A stretch of 64,000 nucleotides of DNA from Billgrantia endophytica (GCF_002879615.1 NZ_PNRF01000001.1:1-64000); one strand, 5' to 3'; numbered from the stretch's first letter, positions 1 through 10,247 are shown. Made by a program: numbers and translations. The notes: generated by a model not told the origin, from the letters alone.

Positions 1-1313
1 GAGCCTTCATCATCCGTAGGTACTGGTGGCGACAATGGCATTGCCAGGCGCGGTACTGATGCCGTCGTCGCCAGTTCGACCAGAGCAGCATGTGTGATAA
101 AGTCTGGTTTCCCCGCATGAACCAGCGATTCATCAATCGCCGGAGTTCAGGTAAGGTCCAGGCGATACGCGTCACGGTGTTTTTTTTCCTGCGGAATGGC
201 CTGCCGCATGGCGACCAGCAAAGCGTGCGCCAGAAGCGCCAGGGTGATATGGCGATGCCAACTGCCCCAACGCCGAACTTCATAGTCATCCAGCCCACAT
301 TCCCCCTTGGCTATCTGGAAGCCTTGCTCGATTTTCCAACGCTGACCGGCAACCCGCACCAAGGTATGAATCGATGCCTGCTCTCGCGGGGCAAAGACCA
401 CATAGTAGGCCCGCTCGTCCGGCTATGAGCGGCTGCGTCGGATCAGCAGATAATGCCCCCAACGACGATCCTCCTCGTTGAGTTGGAGGCGCATCAACGG
501 TGTCAACGCCCACTCGTACCATCGTTCTCCCTTGCTGCCAGCGCCGGCAGACAAGGTCTGCCACGCATCATCAGGCAGGGCCGCCATGCTCTCATCAGCC
601 CGGGTGTACTGGAAGCTCTTCCACCACAAGGGTTCATTGCAAGCCACTTCCAGAACAAAGGGTTGCGATCGCTGCTCGAGCCAGAAGCGCAGGCGGCGAT
701 TGCCTCCGTAGATGCTGTCTCCTGTTACCCAGGAGGCCGGCGTGCCGTGATCCAGGGCACGCTCCAGCATGCGACGAGCAAGCTCCGGTTTGCTGGCAAA
801 TTCGACGTCATCGGGAATCCCGGCACGCCGGCAACGATGGCGATCCTCGGTCCAGGACTTGGGCACGTACAGGGCGCGATCCAGGAACGCATGCCCAGCA
901 GGACTGGCGTAGAGAAGAAAGACCCCAATTTGGCTGTTTTCGACACGCCCGGCCGTGCCACTGTACTGGCGCTGTACGCCGACGGAGTGCTGGCCTTTCT
1001 TGATGAAGCCGGTCTCGTCCAGCACCAGCACACTCTCAGGATCGCCCAGCAACTCGATGACCCATTGGCGAAGCCTATCCCGCGCGTCATCCGCATCCCA
1101 GCGCGCCCGATCCAGCAGGTATTGGACGCCATCAGGAGACACATCGCCCAACCATTCGGCGAGTTGCCAGCCATTCTTGCGCTCACATCGGCTGAGCAAT
1201 CCTTTGATATATCCCATGGCCCGCTCGCGGGTTTCCGAGCGAGGAAAGAGCGGTCCAAGTCGTTGGGCCAGGTCATCGAAGCGGTCGACAATGGCGGTTT
1301 CTAGTGACGGCAT
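1..1313 (-). pseudogene. IS701-like transposase, broken by an amber stop and a frameshift
   Basis: This is a DDE transposase of the IS701 type, reading leftward from 1313. The first 296 codons are open and include VLDETGF, the first catalytic Asp context. An in-frame TAG at 423-425 then interrupts it. The same frame continues directly afterwards (PDERAYYVVFAPRE) to a stop at 147-149. Near the run of eight T at about 180-187 (A on the coding strand) the homology appears to shift frame: RIAWTLPELRRLMNRW and SNWRRRHQYRAW follow in another frame to the window edge. The element is therefore probably inactive unless stop and slippery run are bypassed. IS701 assignment is by recall of family sequence; the left end lies outside the window. 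Confidence 0.75.
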
Positions 1314-1858
1314 ATCTCATCCACGAAAACGTTAGGATTCAAGATCATGCAGTGTAGTCAAATTTAGCTACGGCTGTAGTACTAGTCTATACCGGCAAGT
1401 GCGAAACGACGAGTCGCCTGACGCGTGTTCTCAAGCAGACAGGGTTGAAGGTGGCTGTGCTGCGCTTGAGCGTTGACACCAGGTCGAGAAAGGCATCGAA
1501 GTCCGGCTCAATAACCCCGAGTTGGTGAAGCCAGGCCTTGATCTCCTCGACTTCCCGACGGTCGCGTTCATGTAGATCGGTTGGAACAACTACACGCTTC
1601 AGCAGGCGGCGCGCTTGCCATGGCGTATCGGACAGCACTGGGCGGTTGCGTGGTGTTCTTCGGCTACACTGAAACCTCGCAGACCGACTGCATGTGGTTG
1701 ATGGCCAGCAAAAGCGCCGTAGCGCAGAGCACGTCCGGGGACATCCCCGAACCGGGCCTGGATGCGCTCAACATTGATGGCGAATCGGTCGAGATGGAAT
1801 TGGTCAGGCAACTAGTCGCTTGAACCCAACCCCTCTTCGGAGGATTTTTTTAGCACAC
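1314..1858. other. Unassigned stretch between IS701 remnant and regulator
   Basis: Short open frames occur on both strands, for example an 83-codon minus frame at 1387-1638 and an 80-codon plus frame at 1581-1823. Neither has a convincing start signal or a family that I recognise. The base composition is GC-rich like the IS, so this is probably debris of another mobile element. Confidence 0.4.
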
Positions 1859-2488
1859 TCAGTAATGTGGAGGTGTCATCACCCACACAACTACTGTTCT
1901 GGTCTTTCCCGGATTCCTGTATCTGTGCGGTTTCGATGAGTCGAAGTGAAAACTATCCCCTTCGCAGAGGAGGAACACTTCTGATTCAATGGTGAGCTCT
2001 AACTGTCCCTGATCCACGTACCCAGCCTCTTCTCCATCATGGGAGTACAGCTCATCTCCAGAGCTTCCTCCGGGCTCAAGGGTACATAGCAGAAGCTCGA
2101 GCTTTCCAGACAGTGTGGGAGAGAGAAGCTCATCACGGATTCCCGACTCGAATTTCAAGGAACGGCGCCTGGAGGCGCGTACGACAACAGCAGCCTCAGG
2201 TTCCTCATGCCCTTCTGGGTCGGGAAAAAACCAGTTGATGCTTACTCCGAGGATACGTGCAATCACATTCAGTGATCGAATCGATGGGGTTGCATGCTCG
2301 CGCTCGAGCTGACTCAAGTACCCAACAGACAGGCCCGTTTCAAGAGCGAGGTCCTGGAGAGTCATTGACTTTGCCTTTCGCAGTTCACGCATGCGCGATC
2401 CAATGATTGGTTGCGTCTCGCGGGGCCTATTAGCTGGGAAGCAGTAGGCCTTCTCCTCGGGATCCGAAGTAGGTTTAGAATATTTCAT
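1859..2488 (-). CDS. XRE-family regulator with C-terminal cupin domain
   Basis: This 209-residue DNA-binding regulator has a HTH_3 domain at about residues 30-90 (RMRELRKAKSMTLQDLALET, then GLSVGYLSQLER) and a cupin_2 sensor domain at about residues 120-205. Proteins of this build (PuuR/SutR type) usually sense a small molecule in the cupin pocket and repress a neighbouring gene. It is divergent from the EamA exporter that starts at 2622, with 133 bp between them, so control of that exporter is likely. I chose the ATG at 2488 over a TTG one codon upstream. The DNA is AT-richer than the host core. Ligand unknown. Confidence 0.85.
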   Translation of the reverse strand: MKYSKPTSDPEEKAYCFPANRPRETQPIIGSRMRELRKAKSMTLQDLALETGLSVGYLSQLEREHATPSIRSLNVIARILGVSINWFFPDPEGHEEPEAAVVVRASRRRSLKFESGIRDELLSPTLSGKLELLLCTLEPGGSSGDELYSHDGEEAGYVDQGQLELTIESEVFLLCEGDSFHFDSSKPHRYRNPGKTRTVVVWVMTPPHY

Positions 2489-2621
2489 CAAAATTACACC
2501 GCTATTTTTTTGACATGAGCGAATTTTTCAGCAATAAATTATAGCAGGGTTGGAGGGTGAGGTCACCATCCTCCAGTAAAGCACGTCCTGCCTTTCTGCA
2601 GGCTGCCACAAGGAGCAACCG

Positions 2622-3551
2622 ATGGAGCGGCTTGAATTCAACGGGAAGGCGATTCTTGCTCGAGCAGGGGCTAGCGGTCCGGCCATGATGATATGTGCTA
2701 CGGCACTGATGGCTTTCCAGGACTCCTTGGTGAAGCTGATGAGTGCAGACCTCCCGCTCTGGCAGCTATTCCTGGTCAGATCGTTAATAGCTCTCCCTGT
2801 GCTGTTAGTTCTATCGGGTAAAAATTCCGGCCAGGTTCTGCGGGCGGCGTTTTTACCTTGGGCTCTCATTCGGTCATTCTTTATTGTAGCGATGTACATT
2901 GCTTTCTATGCAGCTCTACCAGTTCTCGACCTATCCGTTGTGGCTGCGCTCTATCATGCGGCACCTGTTCTCATTGTTCTGCTTTCGACAATATTTCTAC
3001 ATGAATCAGTTCGTCTTGGACAGGCCATTGCAATAGGTTTGGCATTCATCGGGGTTCTCATAGTCGTTCAACCTTCGGGTAATGCTTTGACTATAGCTGT
3101 AATCATTCCGCTTGTTTCAGCCCTTTGTTATGCGATTGCTGCAGTAATGACCAGGTCCAATGTAAGTGATGCTGGTCCATGGGCTCTAACCGTATCCATT
3201 AATATCGTTTTTGTAGCTCTCGGAGGTTCAGGAGTTGCAATTTTGGCAATTGTAGACCCGGCGCCAGTCTATCCATTTCTTACACAAGCATGGATACCGC
3301 TGAGTAAAGAAATTATAGGTAGCCTATCTGCACTCGCAGTGATATCAGTAGGGATTCATTTAGCCCTGGCAAAGGCATATAAAGCTGGACCTATGGCGGT
3401 AGTTGCAAGCCTTGATTATTCATATCTTTTATTTATTGCGCTGTGGGTATTTGTATTTTTTGGATCTGTCCCAGAGAACATGGTTATCTTTGGTTCTATT
3501 CTCATTGCTGCTTCTGGTATATGGCTCACATTTGGGAATCAAGATAATTAG
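2622..3551 (+). CDS. EamA/DMT-family exporter
   Basis: The 309-residue inner-membrane protein has about ten hydrophobic segments arranged as two EamA repeats, as in drug/metabolite transporters that export amino acids or metabolites (RhtA, YdcZ and RarD relatives). A good ribosome site (AAGGAG) sits seven bases before the ATG. It is divergent from the XRE-cupin gene and probably under its control. The substrate cannot be read from sequence. Because it opens a block of oxidoreductases and oxygenases, it could export a product or intermediate of that block; this is inference. Confidence 0.85.
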   Translation: MERLEFNGKAILARAGASGPAMMICATALMAFQDSLVKLMSADLPLWQLFLVRSLIALPVLLVLSGKNSGQVLRAAFLPWALIRSFFIVAMYIAFYAALPVLDLSVVAALYHAAPVLIVLLSTIFLHESVRLGQAIAIGLAFIGVLIVVQPSGNALTIAVIIPLVSALCYAIAAVMTRSNVSDAGPWALTVSINIVFVALGGSGVAILAIVDPAPVYPFLTQAWIPLSKEIIGSLSALAVISVGIHLALAKAYKAGPMAVVASLDYSYLLFIALWVFVFFGSVPENMVIFGSILIAASGIWLTFGNQDN

Positions 3552-3735
3552 AAGGCAATGGCTGAAATAAACATGTGGTGCCAGGAAGAAGATTTAATTA
3601 AAAGTGAGATTTCCAAGAGAGACTGAATTAAAGGTTTTTCATAAACCTGTAGGGTGCGTGGAGCCTGTGGTTATTTATGAGTTTTATTATATTTATAAAT
3701 AAGATATTGTTCTTAAAATTACGCAGGAGGTCGTG

Positions 3736-4686
3736 ATGGCTCTTAGCATTGAATCCTTGAGAGCATTTCAAGCTGTCGCCGAAACAGGAAGTTTCACGCG
3801 ATCAGCAGAAAAAATATGTAAGACTCAAGCAGCTGTTAGCCTTCAAATTAGACAGTTAGAGCATTATCTTGGAAAGGACTTGTTTCTACGTGAGCGCAGT
3901 GGCGCAAAATTAACAGAGCATGGTAGAGTTTTGCATAAATACGCATCTAAGATCTTGTCGGCGCACTCAGAAGTAATATCCAGATTGTCTCACCCAGAGC
4001 CGGTAAGCACAATCCGCTTTGGAATACCTGACGACTACAAACTAACTTGCCTGCCTGTTTTACTCTCATGCTTCAATGAGGTCTTTCCAAATGTAATAAT
4101 CGAAGCGGAAATTGAAAGCACGTATGAACTAGAGCAATTGCTTGATAGGGGAGAGCTCGATCTAGCAGTTATTACCAAGGCTTTAAGTGAGGGTGAGCAA
4201 GGTGACAAATTTATGGTAGACCGCCTCATCTGGGCATCGGCAATAGATAGCAAGGCTTATATGGAAAGGCCATTGCCATTAGCGATATATACTAAACCAT
4301 CACAGTTTTATGAGTGGGCCATTTCAACATTGGATGCTGTCGGTGTAAAGTATCGTACAGCTATATCAAGCTCAGATATCACAACTCTACATGCAGCGGT
4401 TTCGGCGGGCTACGCAGTTGCTCCAATGTTAGAGTCTGAAATATCTATTGGTCTAAAACAGTTAGATGTATCAGACGGTTTGACTTCATTGCCTACTGTG
4501 AAAGTTTGTCTTGCTTATCCTAAGGGCTCCTCTTCAAATGTTAGTCGGAAACTTGCAAACCTCATAGCCGATGACATTTCAAAAATTATTGGCCGAAAAG
4601 TGAGTGAAGTGAAAAAATGCCGAAATTCTTTTGCTAGAAAATCACTTGGCAATGATGTCGCATACAAGCTACAGAATTTTCAATGA
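3736..4686 (+). CDS. LysR-family transcriptional regulator
   Basis: The N-terminal winged helix (residues about 3-62, with LRAFQAVAETGSFTRSAE and the following AAVSLQIRQLE) is typical of LysR regulators. A LysR substrate-binding domain follows at about residues 88-290. The protein is 316 residues, slightly longer than usual because of a basic tail. The start is the ATG at 3736 because GGAGG ends five bases before it; an adjacent GTG at 3733 is less well placed. It lies between the EamA exporter and the IS5 remnant that now separates it from the oxidoreductase genes beginning at 6004, which it may have controlled. Confidence 0.87.
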   Translation: MALSIESLRAFQAVAETGSFTRSAEKICKTQAAVSLQIRQLEHYLGKDLFLRERSGAKLTEHGRVLHKYASKILSAHSEVISRLSHPEPVSTIRFGIPDDYKLTCLPVLLSCFNEVFPNVIIEAEIESTYELEQLLDRGELDLAVITKALSEGEQGDKFMVDRLIWASAIDSKAYMERPLPLAIYTKPSQFYEWAISTLDAVGVKYRTAISSSDITTLHAAVSAGYAVAPMLESEISIGLKQLDVSDGLTSLPTVKVCLAYPKGSSSNVSRKLANLIADDISKIIGRKVSEVKKCRNSFARKSLGNDVAYKLQNFQ

Positions 4687-4824
4687 TTCATTCTCATTTT
4701 GTTCCCAATAGCAATAGCCCCATTATTTTGATGAGGTTAAAGCATAGAATGGATCTCCTACAATCATGACAAAATTACCACACCTTTTGTAGGTGCAGAG
4801 GATAGTTGCATTTCCGGGAAGGTG

Positions 4825-5690
4825 TTAATAATAACTTGTCAAGTCTAGGTTCTTGTCTGAAAAGTCTGCACGCAAACAACGGTCTATGCAGACCAGGCAT
4901 ACCACCGCCCGGAAGCTGCTGGCGAGCTTGTCGTAGCGTGTGCAGATGCGGCGTAGTTCCTTGATCCAGCCGATGCACCGCTCAATGACGTTCCTTTCCC
5001 AGCAACGCGGTTTGTCAAAACTTCTGAGTGTCCTTGGTCGTGGTTTTCGACGCATCTTGCGTCTAGCGATGATCGGCTTCATTCGATGGCGGTCGCAGTA
5101 CTGGCGGAGGAAATCACTGTCATAGCCCTTGTCTGCCACGATGCAGCGATAGCGCTTACGTGGACGTCCCACCGGCCCAGGCAGGTGGACGTGTTCCATG
5201 GCCGGCACGAAGTGACGGGTATCCGAATCCTGCCCCGGTGTCAACGTCAGTGGCCAACCATGCCGATCGCAGACCATGTGATCTTGGGCGTCAGGCCGCC
5301 TCGGCTCTGCCCCAGTGCATGGTCTACGGGTTCGTTCGATCCCCTTTATTGCCGCCTCCCGAGAACAGCGCACGTGGCCCGGATTAACGTAGAGTCGATC
5401 ATCCAAGTATAGATCCATCAGTCCGTCTTCACGCAACTTGAGATGGAGCTGATCCAGGACCGCCTCGAAAGTGCCATCATCTCGCCACTGCGGGAACCGG
5501 TCATAGACCGTCTTCCACAGACTATACCGTTCCGGGAGGTCGCGCCACTTGGCACCAGATCGCAGGATCCAGAAGATCCCGTTTACCACTTGACGGTCAT
5601 CTCGGCGGGGGCGCCCATTGGCTGGGAGGGCGAGACAATGTCCTCGATCATCTTCCAGCTTTGATCAGAGAGTTCGTAGCATCCTGCCAT
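4825..5690 (-). pseudogene. IS5-family transposase split by a frameshift
   Basis: Reading leftward from the ATG at 5690, the first part encodes MAGCYELSDQSWKMIEDIVS. The frame is lost near 5615-5620, where one G seems missing. Homology resumes as the 254-residue frame 4825-5589 (VNGIFWILRSGAKWRDLPERY ... ADKGYDSDF ... WIKELRRICTRYDKL), the usual DDE core of IS5. Some IS5 elements of the IS427 group make transposase by programmed frameshifting, so this could be functional, but a plain deletion is simpler. It has inserted between the LysR gene and the block starting at 6004. I could not fix the terminal repeats. Confidence 0.8.
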
Positions 5691-6003
5691 GCTTCACCTA
5701 TGCAGCTGCTGAGGCATGAATAATATTAGTAAATTCGGCTTTCGGATAAAACCTAAGCTCCAGTGATATCGCTGTCTGACCATTGTGGTAGCTGGATGGG
5801 ATATCTATGTCCTCAAAATATCCGCTGCTGCGATACCTAAGGTAAAAGGTGTTTCTACATGCATAAGAAATTTTTATAGAGATAAAAAATCCTTGAGATC
5901 CTTGTTGAAAAAAATGAGTTACCCTGAATGTGAGAGTCAGGTCATAAGGCGTCTATCTTGCTGGTCAGAAATATAACTAAGGATGGTAATGGAGGTGCAG
6001 ATA

Positions 6004-7293
6004 ATGACACGTGTAGGTTTTATTGGTACCGGAAACATGGGGCGACCAATGATCGACAAGCTTCTTGAGGCTGGATATCCAGTAAGTGTCTATGATTTCA
6101 GAACTGAATCAGCAAGAAGTGTTATCGAAAAAGGTGCTGAATGGCATGACTCTCCACGTAGTGCGGCAAATAACTGCGACATTGTAATTACTTGCCTACC
6201 ATTACCTGAGGATGTTTATGAGAATATGGTTGGTGATGAGGGAGCTCTAGCTGGTATGAAATCCAGCAGTGTGTGGATCGATACATCAACAACTGACTAT
6301 CACAACACTCTAGATGTTGCCAGCCAAGCGAAGTCTCAAGGAATTTATTCGTTAGAGGCACCGGCTAGCAATTTATCGCATATGGGTGTTGATTTCGCCA
6401 ATGCAAGTTTTTTTGTAGGTGGTCCATTGGAAGCCTATAAGCGTTGCGAAATAGTATTGAATGAAATGGGTGTAGTTTCATTTCACGTCGGAGGTATTGG
6501 TCAAGCACAATCAGTCAAACTCTTGACAAATTTGCTTTTCTATACCGCAGTCGTCGCAGTTGGAGATGCTTTACTTCATAGTAGATTTGCAGGGGTACCT
6601 GCCCATCAAGCATGGAAGTGTTTCGTTCGTTCCCCTGCTAATTCCGTAGCCATAGAGCAATTTGCACCATTTCTACTAGATGGTAGCTTCGATAGTTCCT
6701 GTAGTCTAGAGATTGCTGTAAAGGACATGGCTCTAACCGTTCAAATGGCTGATGAACTTAAAACACCTATGCCACTAGGTCGAGTGATTGAGTCGCGTTA
6801 CAGGCATGCAGGGTTAAAGTATGACCGTTATGACAATCACCTTCGTGTGGTTGAAGCGAGACATACGGGTAATGGGGTCCACTTGAAGGTACCCGGGTAT
6901 AGTGCACCCTCAAAGTATGGAATCGATCCGTCTTACCCCATTGATCAAGAGTTCACCACTGACCAAGTCGGGCGCGTTAAACCAAAGCGCGAGCATCAAT
7001 TTCCACTTAATGATATTCCGCTTGATGATGACCAAGTGAAACTTCTCGATACGCTGATAGATGACTTGGTTTATGTCAATCGCCAGATCCTTGACGAAGC
7101 ATATGATCTTGGCCGAGGAATGGGATTAAAGGACTCCCTTATCTATGACGTAGTTACATGGAGTGTAGGCGCCTCTAATTGGTCTGACAGTTTGATGGAT
7201 GAATGTGGAAATGAACTCATGTCAGAACGAAAAAAAACAGCTGATGAAATAACAAGCCCTAACCTTACAGCCCTTTTCGCAGACAATTTATAA
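6004..7293 (+). CDS. NAD(P)-dependent beta-hydroxyacid dehydrogenase-like protein with extra C-terminal domain
   Basis: Residues 1-160 form a Rossmann domain with GFIGTGNMGRPM near the start, and residues about 160-290 match the helical domain of 3-hydroxyisobutyrate/6-phosphogluconate dehydrogenase-like enzymes. These normally oxidise a beta-hydroxyacid with NAD(P)+. The protein is 429 residues, about 130 more than the family norm. The extension (LLDTLIDDLVYVNRQILDE ... YDVVTWSVGASNWSDS) looks like a second, diverged copy of the helical domain. I use the ATG at 6004, seven bases after GGAGGT. The canonical catalytic Lys region appears as QSVKLLTNLL. It heads a run of four same-strand genes. 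Substrate unknown. Confidence 0.8.
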   Translation: MTRVGFIGTGNMGRPMIDKLLEAGYPVSVYDFRTESARSVIEKGAEWHDSPRSAANNCDIVITCLPLPEDVYENMVGDEGALAGMKSSSVWIDTSTTDYHNTLDVASQAKSQGIYSLEAPASNLSHMGVDFANASFFVGGPLEAYKRCEIVLNEMGVVSFHVGGIGQAQSVKLLTNLLFYTAVVAVGDALLHSRFAGVPAHQAWKCFVRSPANSVAIEQFAPFLLDGSFDSSCSLEIAVKDMALTVQMADELKTPMPLGRVIESRYRHAGLKYDRYDNHLRVVEARHTGNGVHLKVPGYSAPSKYGIDPSYPIDQEFTTDQVGRVKPKREHQFPLNDIPLDDDQVKLLDTLIDDLVYVNRQILDEAYDLGRGMGLKDSLIYDVVTWSVGASNWSDSLMDECGNELMSERKKTADEITSPNLTALFADNL

Positions 7294-7357
7294 TTTTCCT
7301 TATTTGTAATGGATGTTCAGGAATATAGCTTAATCACAATAGGTTTATAGGTGTGTT

Positions 7358-8290
7358 ATGGATGCTTTCCCCAAAATATCTCTACAGAAACTTTCTTCTT
7401 CTGAAATGCGATTAGATGAGCTCGATATTTTATACTCGACCTGTCAGAACTATGGCTTCTTCTATCTAATAGACCATGGTTTATCAGAGAAGAAAATAAA
7501 AGACACTATTAAAGCGTCTTATGATTTCTTTAATCTTCCTAAATTAGTGAAAGAACGATACAATCACTCTTCCCAGGGCGTTTTTCCTGCTACTTCTCGT
7601 GGGTATACCCCGTTGTATGGAGAGATTCTTCACCCTGGTGAAGGTAATGATCCGAAGGAGATTTTCGATGTTGGCATCGAGAATGATAGTTCAGGTCGTC
7701 CCTTTTTAGGGCCGACAAACTTGCCGGACAATGAAGTTGCTCCTAACTTTTCTAGATTTCTGTTGTCGTTACAGTCGGACATCATGGATGATGTTGTTCC
7801 TGTGCTTGGGAAGGCTTTTGCAGAAATTCTCGGCATGGATTCCGATTGGTTTAAAAGACATTTTAATTCTCCTACACTTCTTCAGCGTGTGATTCGTTAT
7901 CCACCTAATAATGGGGCTGCAGGTAAGCACACAGATAATGGATTTTTTACACTACTTCTTCAAGAAGATCTCCCATCATGCTCATTGAAGGTATGGTTCA
8001 AAGATCATTGGGTGTCTGTTCCTAGTCTCCCTGGAAGTCTTATAGTGAATCTTGGCGACATGCTTCAGGAATTAAGTGATGATAGATTTATGAGTACACC
8101 TCATCAAGTTGAGCACAATGGGGGTACAGATAGAATTTCTCTTCCATTCTTTATATATCCAGACATCGATTCTCGTCTTTCTTCTCCGAGTGGGAAAAGA
8201 TCATTTGAAGTTGCTGAGGTAATGTTGAGCAACTTTCTATCTATCTGGGAAACCAACGATGGGGCTGGCCGTGCGATTGAGTTGCAGTAA
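7358..8290 (+). CDS. 2OG-Fe(II) oxygenase, isopenicillin-N-synthase-like family
   Basis: A 310-residue non-haem iron oxygenase with an N-terminal DIOX_N-like region (residues about 1-120, with YGFFYLIDHGL) and a C-terminal 2OG-FeII_Oxy jelly roll. The iron triad is visible: His191 and Asp193 in GKHTDNG and His249 in STPHQVEH. Arg259 in DRISLPFF is the expected 2-oxoglutarate carboxylate ligand. Such enzymes hydroxylate, desaturate or cyclise small molecules in the cytoplasm. It lies between two dehydrogenase-like genes and an aldolase gene, so it probably acts in the same pathway. The DNA is AT-rich, which suggests transfer. Substrate not inferable. Confidence 0.88.
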   Translation: MDAFPKISLQKLSSSEMRLDELDILYSTCQNYGFFYLIDHGLSEKKIKDTIKASYDFFNLPKLVKERYNHSSQGVFPATSRGYTPLYGEILHPGEGNDPKEIFDVGIENDSSGRPFLGPTNLPDNEVAPNFSRFLLSLQSDIMDDVVPVLGKAFAEILGMDSDWFKRHFNSPTLLQRVIRYPPNNGAAGKHTDNGFFTLLLQEDLPSCSLKVWFKDHWVSVPSLPGSLIVNLGDMLQELSDDRFMSTPHQVEHNGGTDRISLPFFIYPDIDSRLSSPSGKRSFEVAEVMLSNFLSIWETNDGAGRAIELQ

Positions 8291-8322
8291 TTATTTACAT
8301 ACACATACAGAGTGATTGAGAT

Positions 8323-9075
8323 ATGTTGGAACAAAGCGATTTTTGCAGCCAAGACAACGATAGAGATGAATGGCGGGCACGTATTGATCTTGCGGCGATG
8401 TTTCGTTTGGCAGATTACTATGGTTGGTCAGATACGGTATGGGGACATATTAGTGCCAGGGCACCAGGTACAAAGGATAGCTTCCTAATGCACCGTTTTG
8501 GACTTCGTAATCGCGAAGTATGTGCATCTAACCTTATCAAGGTTGATCGTGATGGATGTGTTATAGATGGCCCGCGTGATGTAAATGTTGCTGGTTTTGT
8601 TATTCAGAGCGCTATCCATAGACACCATCCTGAAAACCATTTTGTATTCCATACTCATGCTCCAACTGCACTTGCGGCTACCGCCTTTCGTGATGGGGTG
8701 CCTTTTCTAGTGCAAGATTCAGCAATGCTTTATGGCAAGGTTCGGTATCATGGCTGGGAGGGTGAGTCAGTCGATCTTGGTGAGCGAGAACGGATCGCCG
8801 AAAACCTCGGAGATGGAAAATGTCTCATCATGCGTAATCATGGTTTTTTGACAGTGGGGGCTACCGCTGGTGAAGCATTCATGAATATGTACTATCTTGT
8901 CCGCATGTGTGAGGTTGCCCTTCGCGCCTATGCTAGCGGCCTTCCTCTTGATGAGGCTACACCTGAGCTTTGGTCTCTTGCGGCGGAGCAGTATAAATCT
9001 TTTCCCCCTGGACACTATGAGTGGCCGGCCCTGTTAAGGGTATGTGATGAACTTGATCCGACTTACAGGAACTAA
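8323..9075 (+). CDS. Class II aldolase/adducin-family protein
   Basis: The 250-residue protein matches the aldolase_II fold of L-fuculose-phosphate aldolase, ribulose-5-phosphate 4-epimerase and related decarboxylases. Zinc ligands are visible as the FHTHAP motif (His-x-His) and the distal RNHGFL His. Members without a sugar-phosphate partner often cleave or decarboxylate hydroxy- and keto-acids. Its stop overlaps the start of the next dehydrogenase gene by one base (TAATG), so the two are translationally coupled. Together with the two dehydrogenase-like genes it recalls threonate/erythronate catabolic clusters, but no acid-sugar kinase is present. Confidence 0.85.
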   Translation: MLEQSDFCSQDNDRDEWRARIDLAAMFRLADYYGWSDTVWGHISARAPGTKDSFLMHRFGLRNREVCASNLIKVDRDGCVIDGPRDVNVAGFVIQSAIHRHHPENHFVFHTHAPTALAATAFRDGVPFLVQDSAMLYGKVRYHGWEGESVDLGERERIAENLGDGKCLIMRNHGFLTVGATAGEAFMNMYYLVRMCEVALRAYASGLPLDEATPELWSLAAEQYKSFPPGHYEWPALLRVCDELDPTYRN

Positions 9076-10049
9076 TGTTTATGACTATTTTTCTAGATCA
9101 GGGTGCTGTCCCCTCGCAATCTAATGCTGGTGCTGGGCATTTACGTGTGGGGTACATTGGTCTCGGTCAAATGGGCCATGGTATGGCTGCCAATATTCTT
9201 CGCGCTGGCCATAGTATTTTTGGGTATGATGTTGACCCTAAGGCCATGTCTACATTCAGAAGTATTGGAGGGGTAACGGTAGGCAGTGTGCGTGAAGCTG
9301 TAGGTTCTGTAGATGTAGTGATTACGTCACTCCCAGGTCCTCAACATTTGGAACAAGTCGCTTTATCAGAAGATGGCTTGCTCAATTCCGCCCAAGTAGG
9401 GACGATCTGGATTGATTGTAGTACTGTTGATGTTTCCACTGGCATACGTCTTCGTGATGCTTGCACTCAGGCCGGTATTGAAATGGTTGATGCACCTGTG
9501 ACAGGAGGAGCGGAGCGTGCATCTAGCGGAGATCTGACTGTTCTTGTCGGTGGCGATGACGACATTGTTACACGACTTAATTTTCTCTTTAGAGGCTTTG
9601 CTAAAAGAGTTCACCACCTAGGACCATTTGGGGCTGGATATGCAGCTAAGTTGTGTCAGTTGCATTTGAACTATCTCGTTGCCACTGGGGTCGGAGAAGC
9701 TTTTCTCATGGCAGCTCGATTTACAGTTGATGTTAAAGAGTTATATTTAGCTCTGCAAAAAAGCTGTGCGCAAAGCTATGTTCTTGACCATCATGTGCCC
9801 CAGTTGCTTGCAGGAGACTACGACGAGTCCTTCAATTTAGGCCTTGCTGTAAAGGATTTGGGGCTGATCTGTGATTTGGGTGAAAGTACTGGTGTTGAAC
9901 TTTCGCTCGGTCGATTGGTTTATAATCGATACAAAGAGGCGCGAGATAAGTACGGTGATACAGCGCCCCATCTCAGTATTATACGCCTATTGGAGGATAG
10001 CCATCATCAGTTAATTCGCCCTATGAGTAATATGGAGGTGGTGGAGTAG
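9075..10049 (+). CDS. NAD(P)-dependent beta-hydroxyacid dehydrogenase (3-hydroxyisobutyrate dehydrogenase-like)
   Basis: The 324-residue enzyme has a short N-terminal lead, then a Rossmann fold with VGYIGLGQMGHGMAAN. The substrate-binding signature is DAPVTGGAERASSGDLTVLV, and the catalytic Lys lies in GYAAKLCQLHLNY. A C-terminal helical domain completes the standard 3-hydroxyisobutyrate dehydrogenase layout. It probably oxidises a beta-hydroxyacid or reduces the matching semialdehyde. It is coupled to the aldolase gene by a one-base overlap. It is a distant paralogue of the 6004 protein but lacks that protein's C-terminal extension. An internal ATG two codons downstream is an alternative start. 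Confidence 0.87.
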   Translation: MFMTIFLDQGAVPSQSNAGAGHLRVGYIGLGQMGHGMAANILRAGHSIFGYDVDPKAMSTFRSIGGVTVGSVREAVGSVDVVITSLPGPQHLEQVALSEDGLLNSAQVGTIWIDCSTVDVSTGIRLRDACTQAGIEMVDAPVTGGAERASSGDLTVLVGGDDDIVTRLNFLFRGFAKRVHHLGPFGAGYAAKLCQLHLNYLVATGVGEAFLMAARFTVDVKELYLALQKSCAQSYVLDHHVPQLLAGDYDESFNLGLAVKDLGLICDLGESTGVELSLGRLVYNRYKEARDKYGDTAPHLSIIRLLEDSHHQLIRPMSNMEVVE

Positions 10050-10247
10050 CGCATAATTATAAGCTTGTGCCATTAACTACCGGATGAATGATGTTTTTTC
10101 TGCGCCGTCATATCTTGAAGTCAATTTTAAGATTTTTCTAGATGATGCGGGAGAAAATATGTTATTCGTGACTTTCTCATCTTGTTGTGGCTGCTTTAAT
10201 CCATCGGGCGGATTGTTTGATGTTTTTTAACAAACTGGAGTTTAGTT

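Noticed and set aside
5785..5976. 63-codon open frame before the dehydrogenase gene
   Set aside because: No ribosome site and no family resemblance; more likely the promoter region of the 6004 gene.
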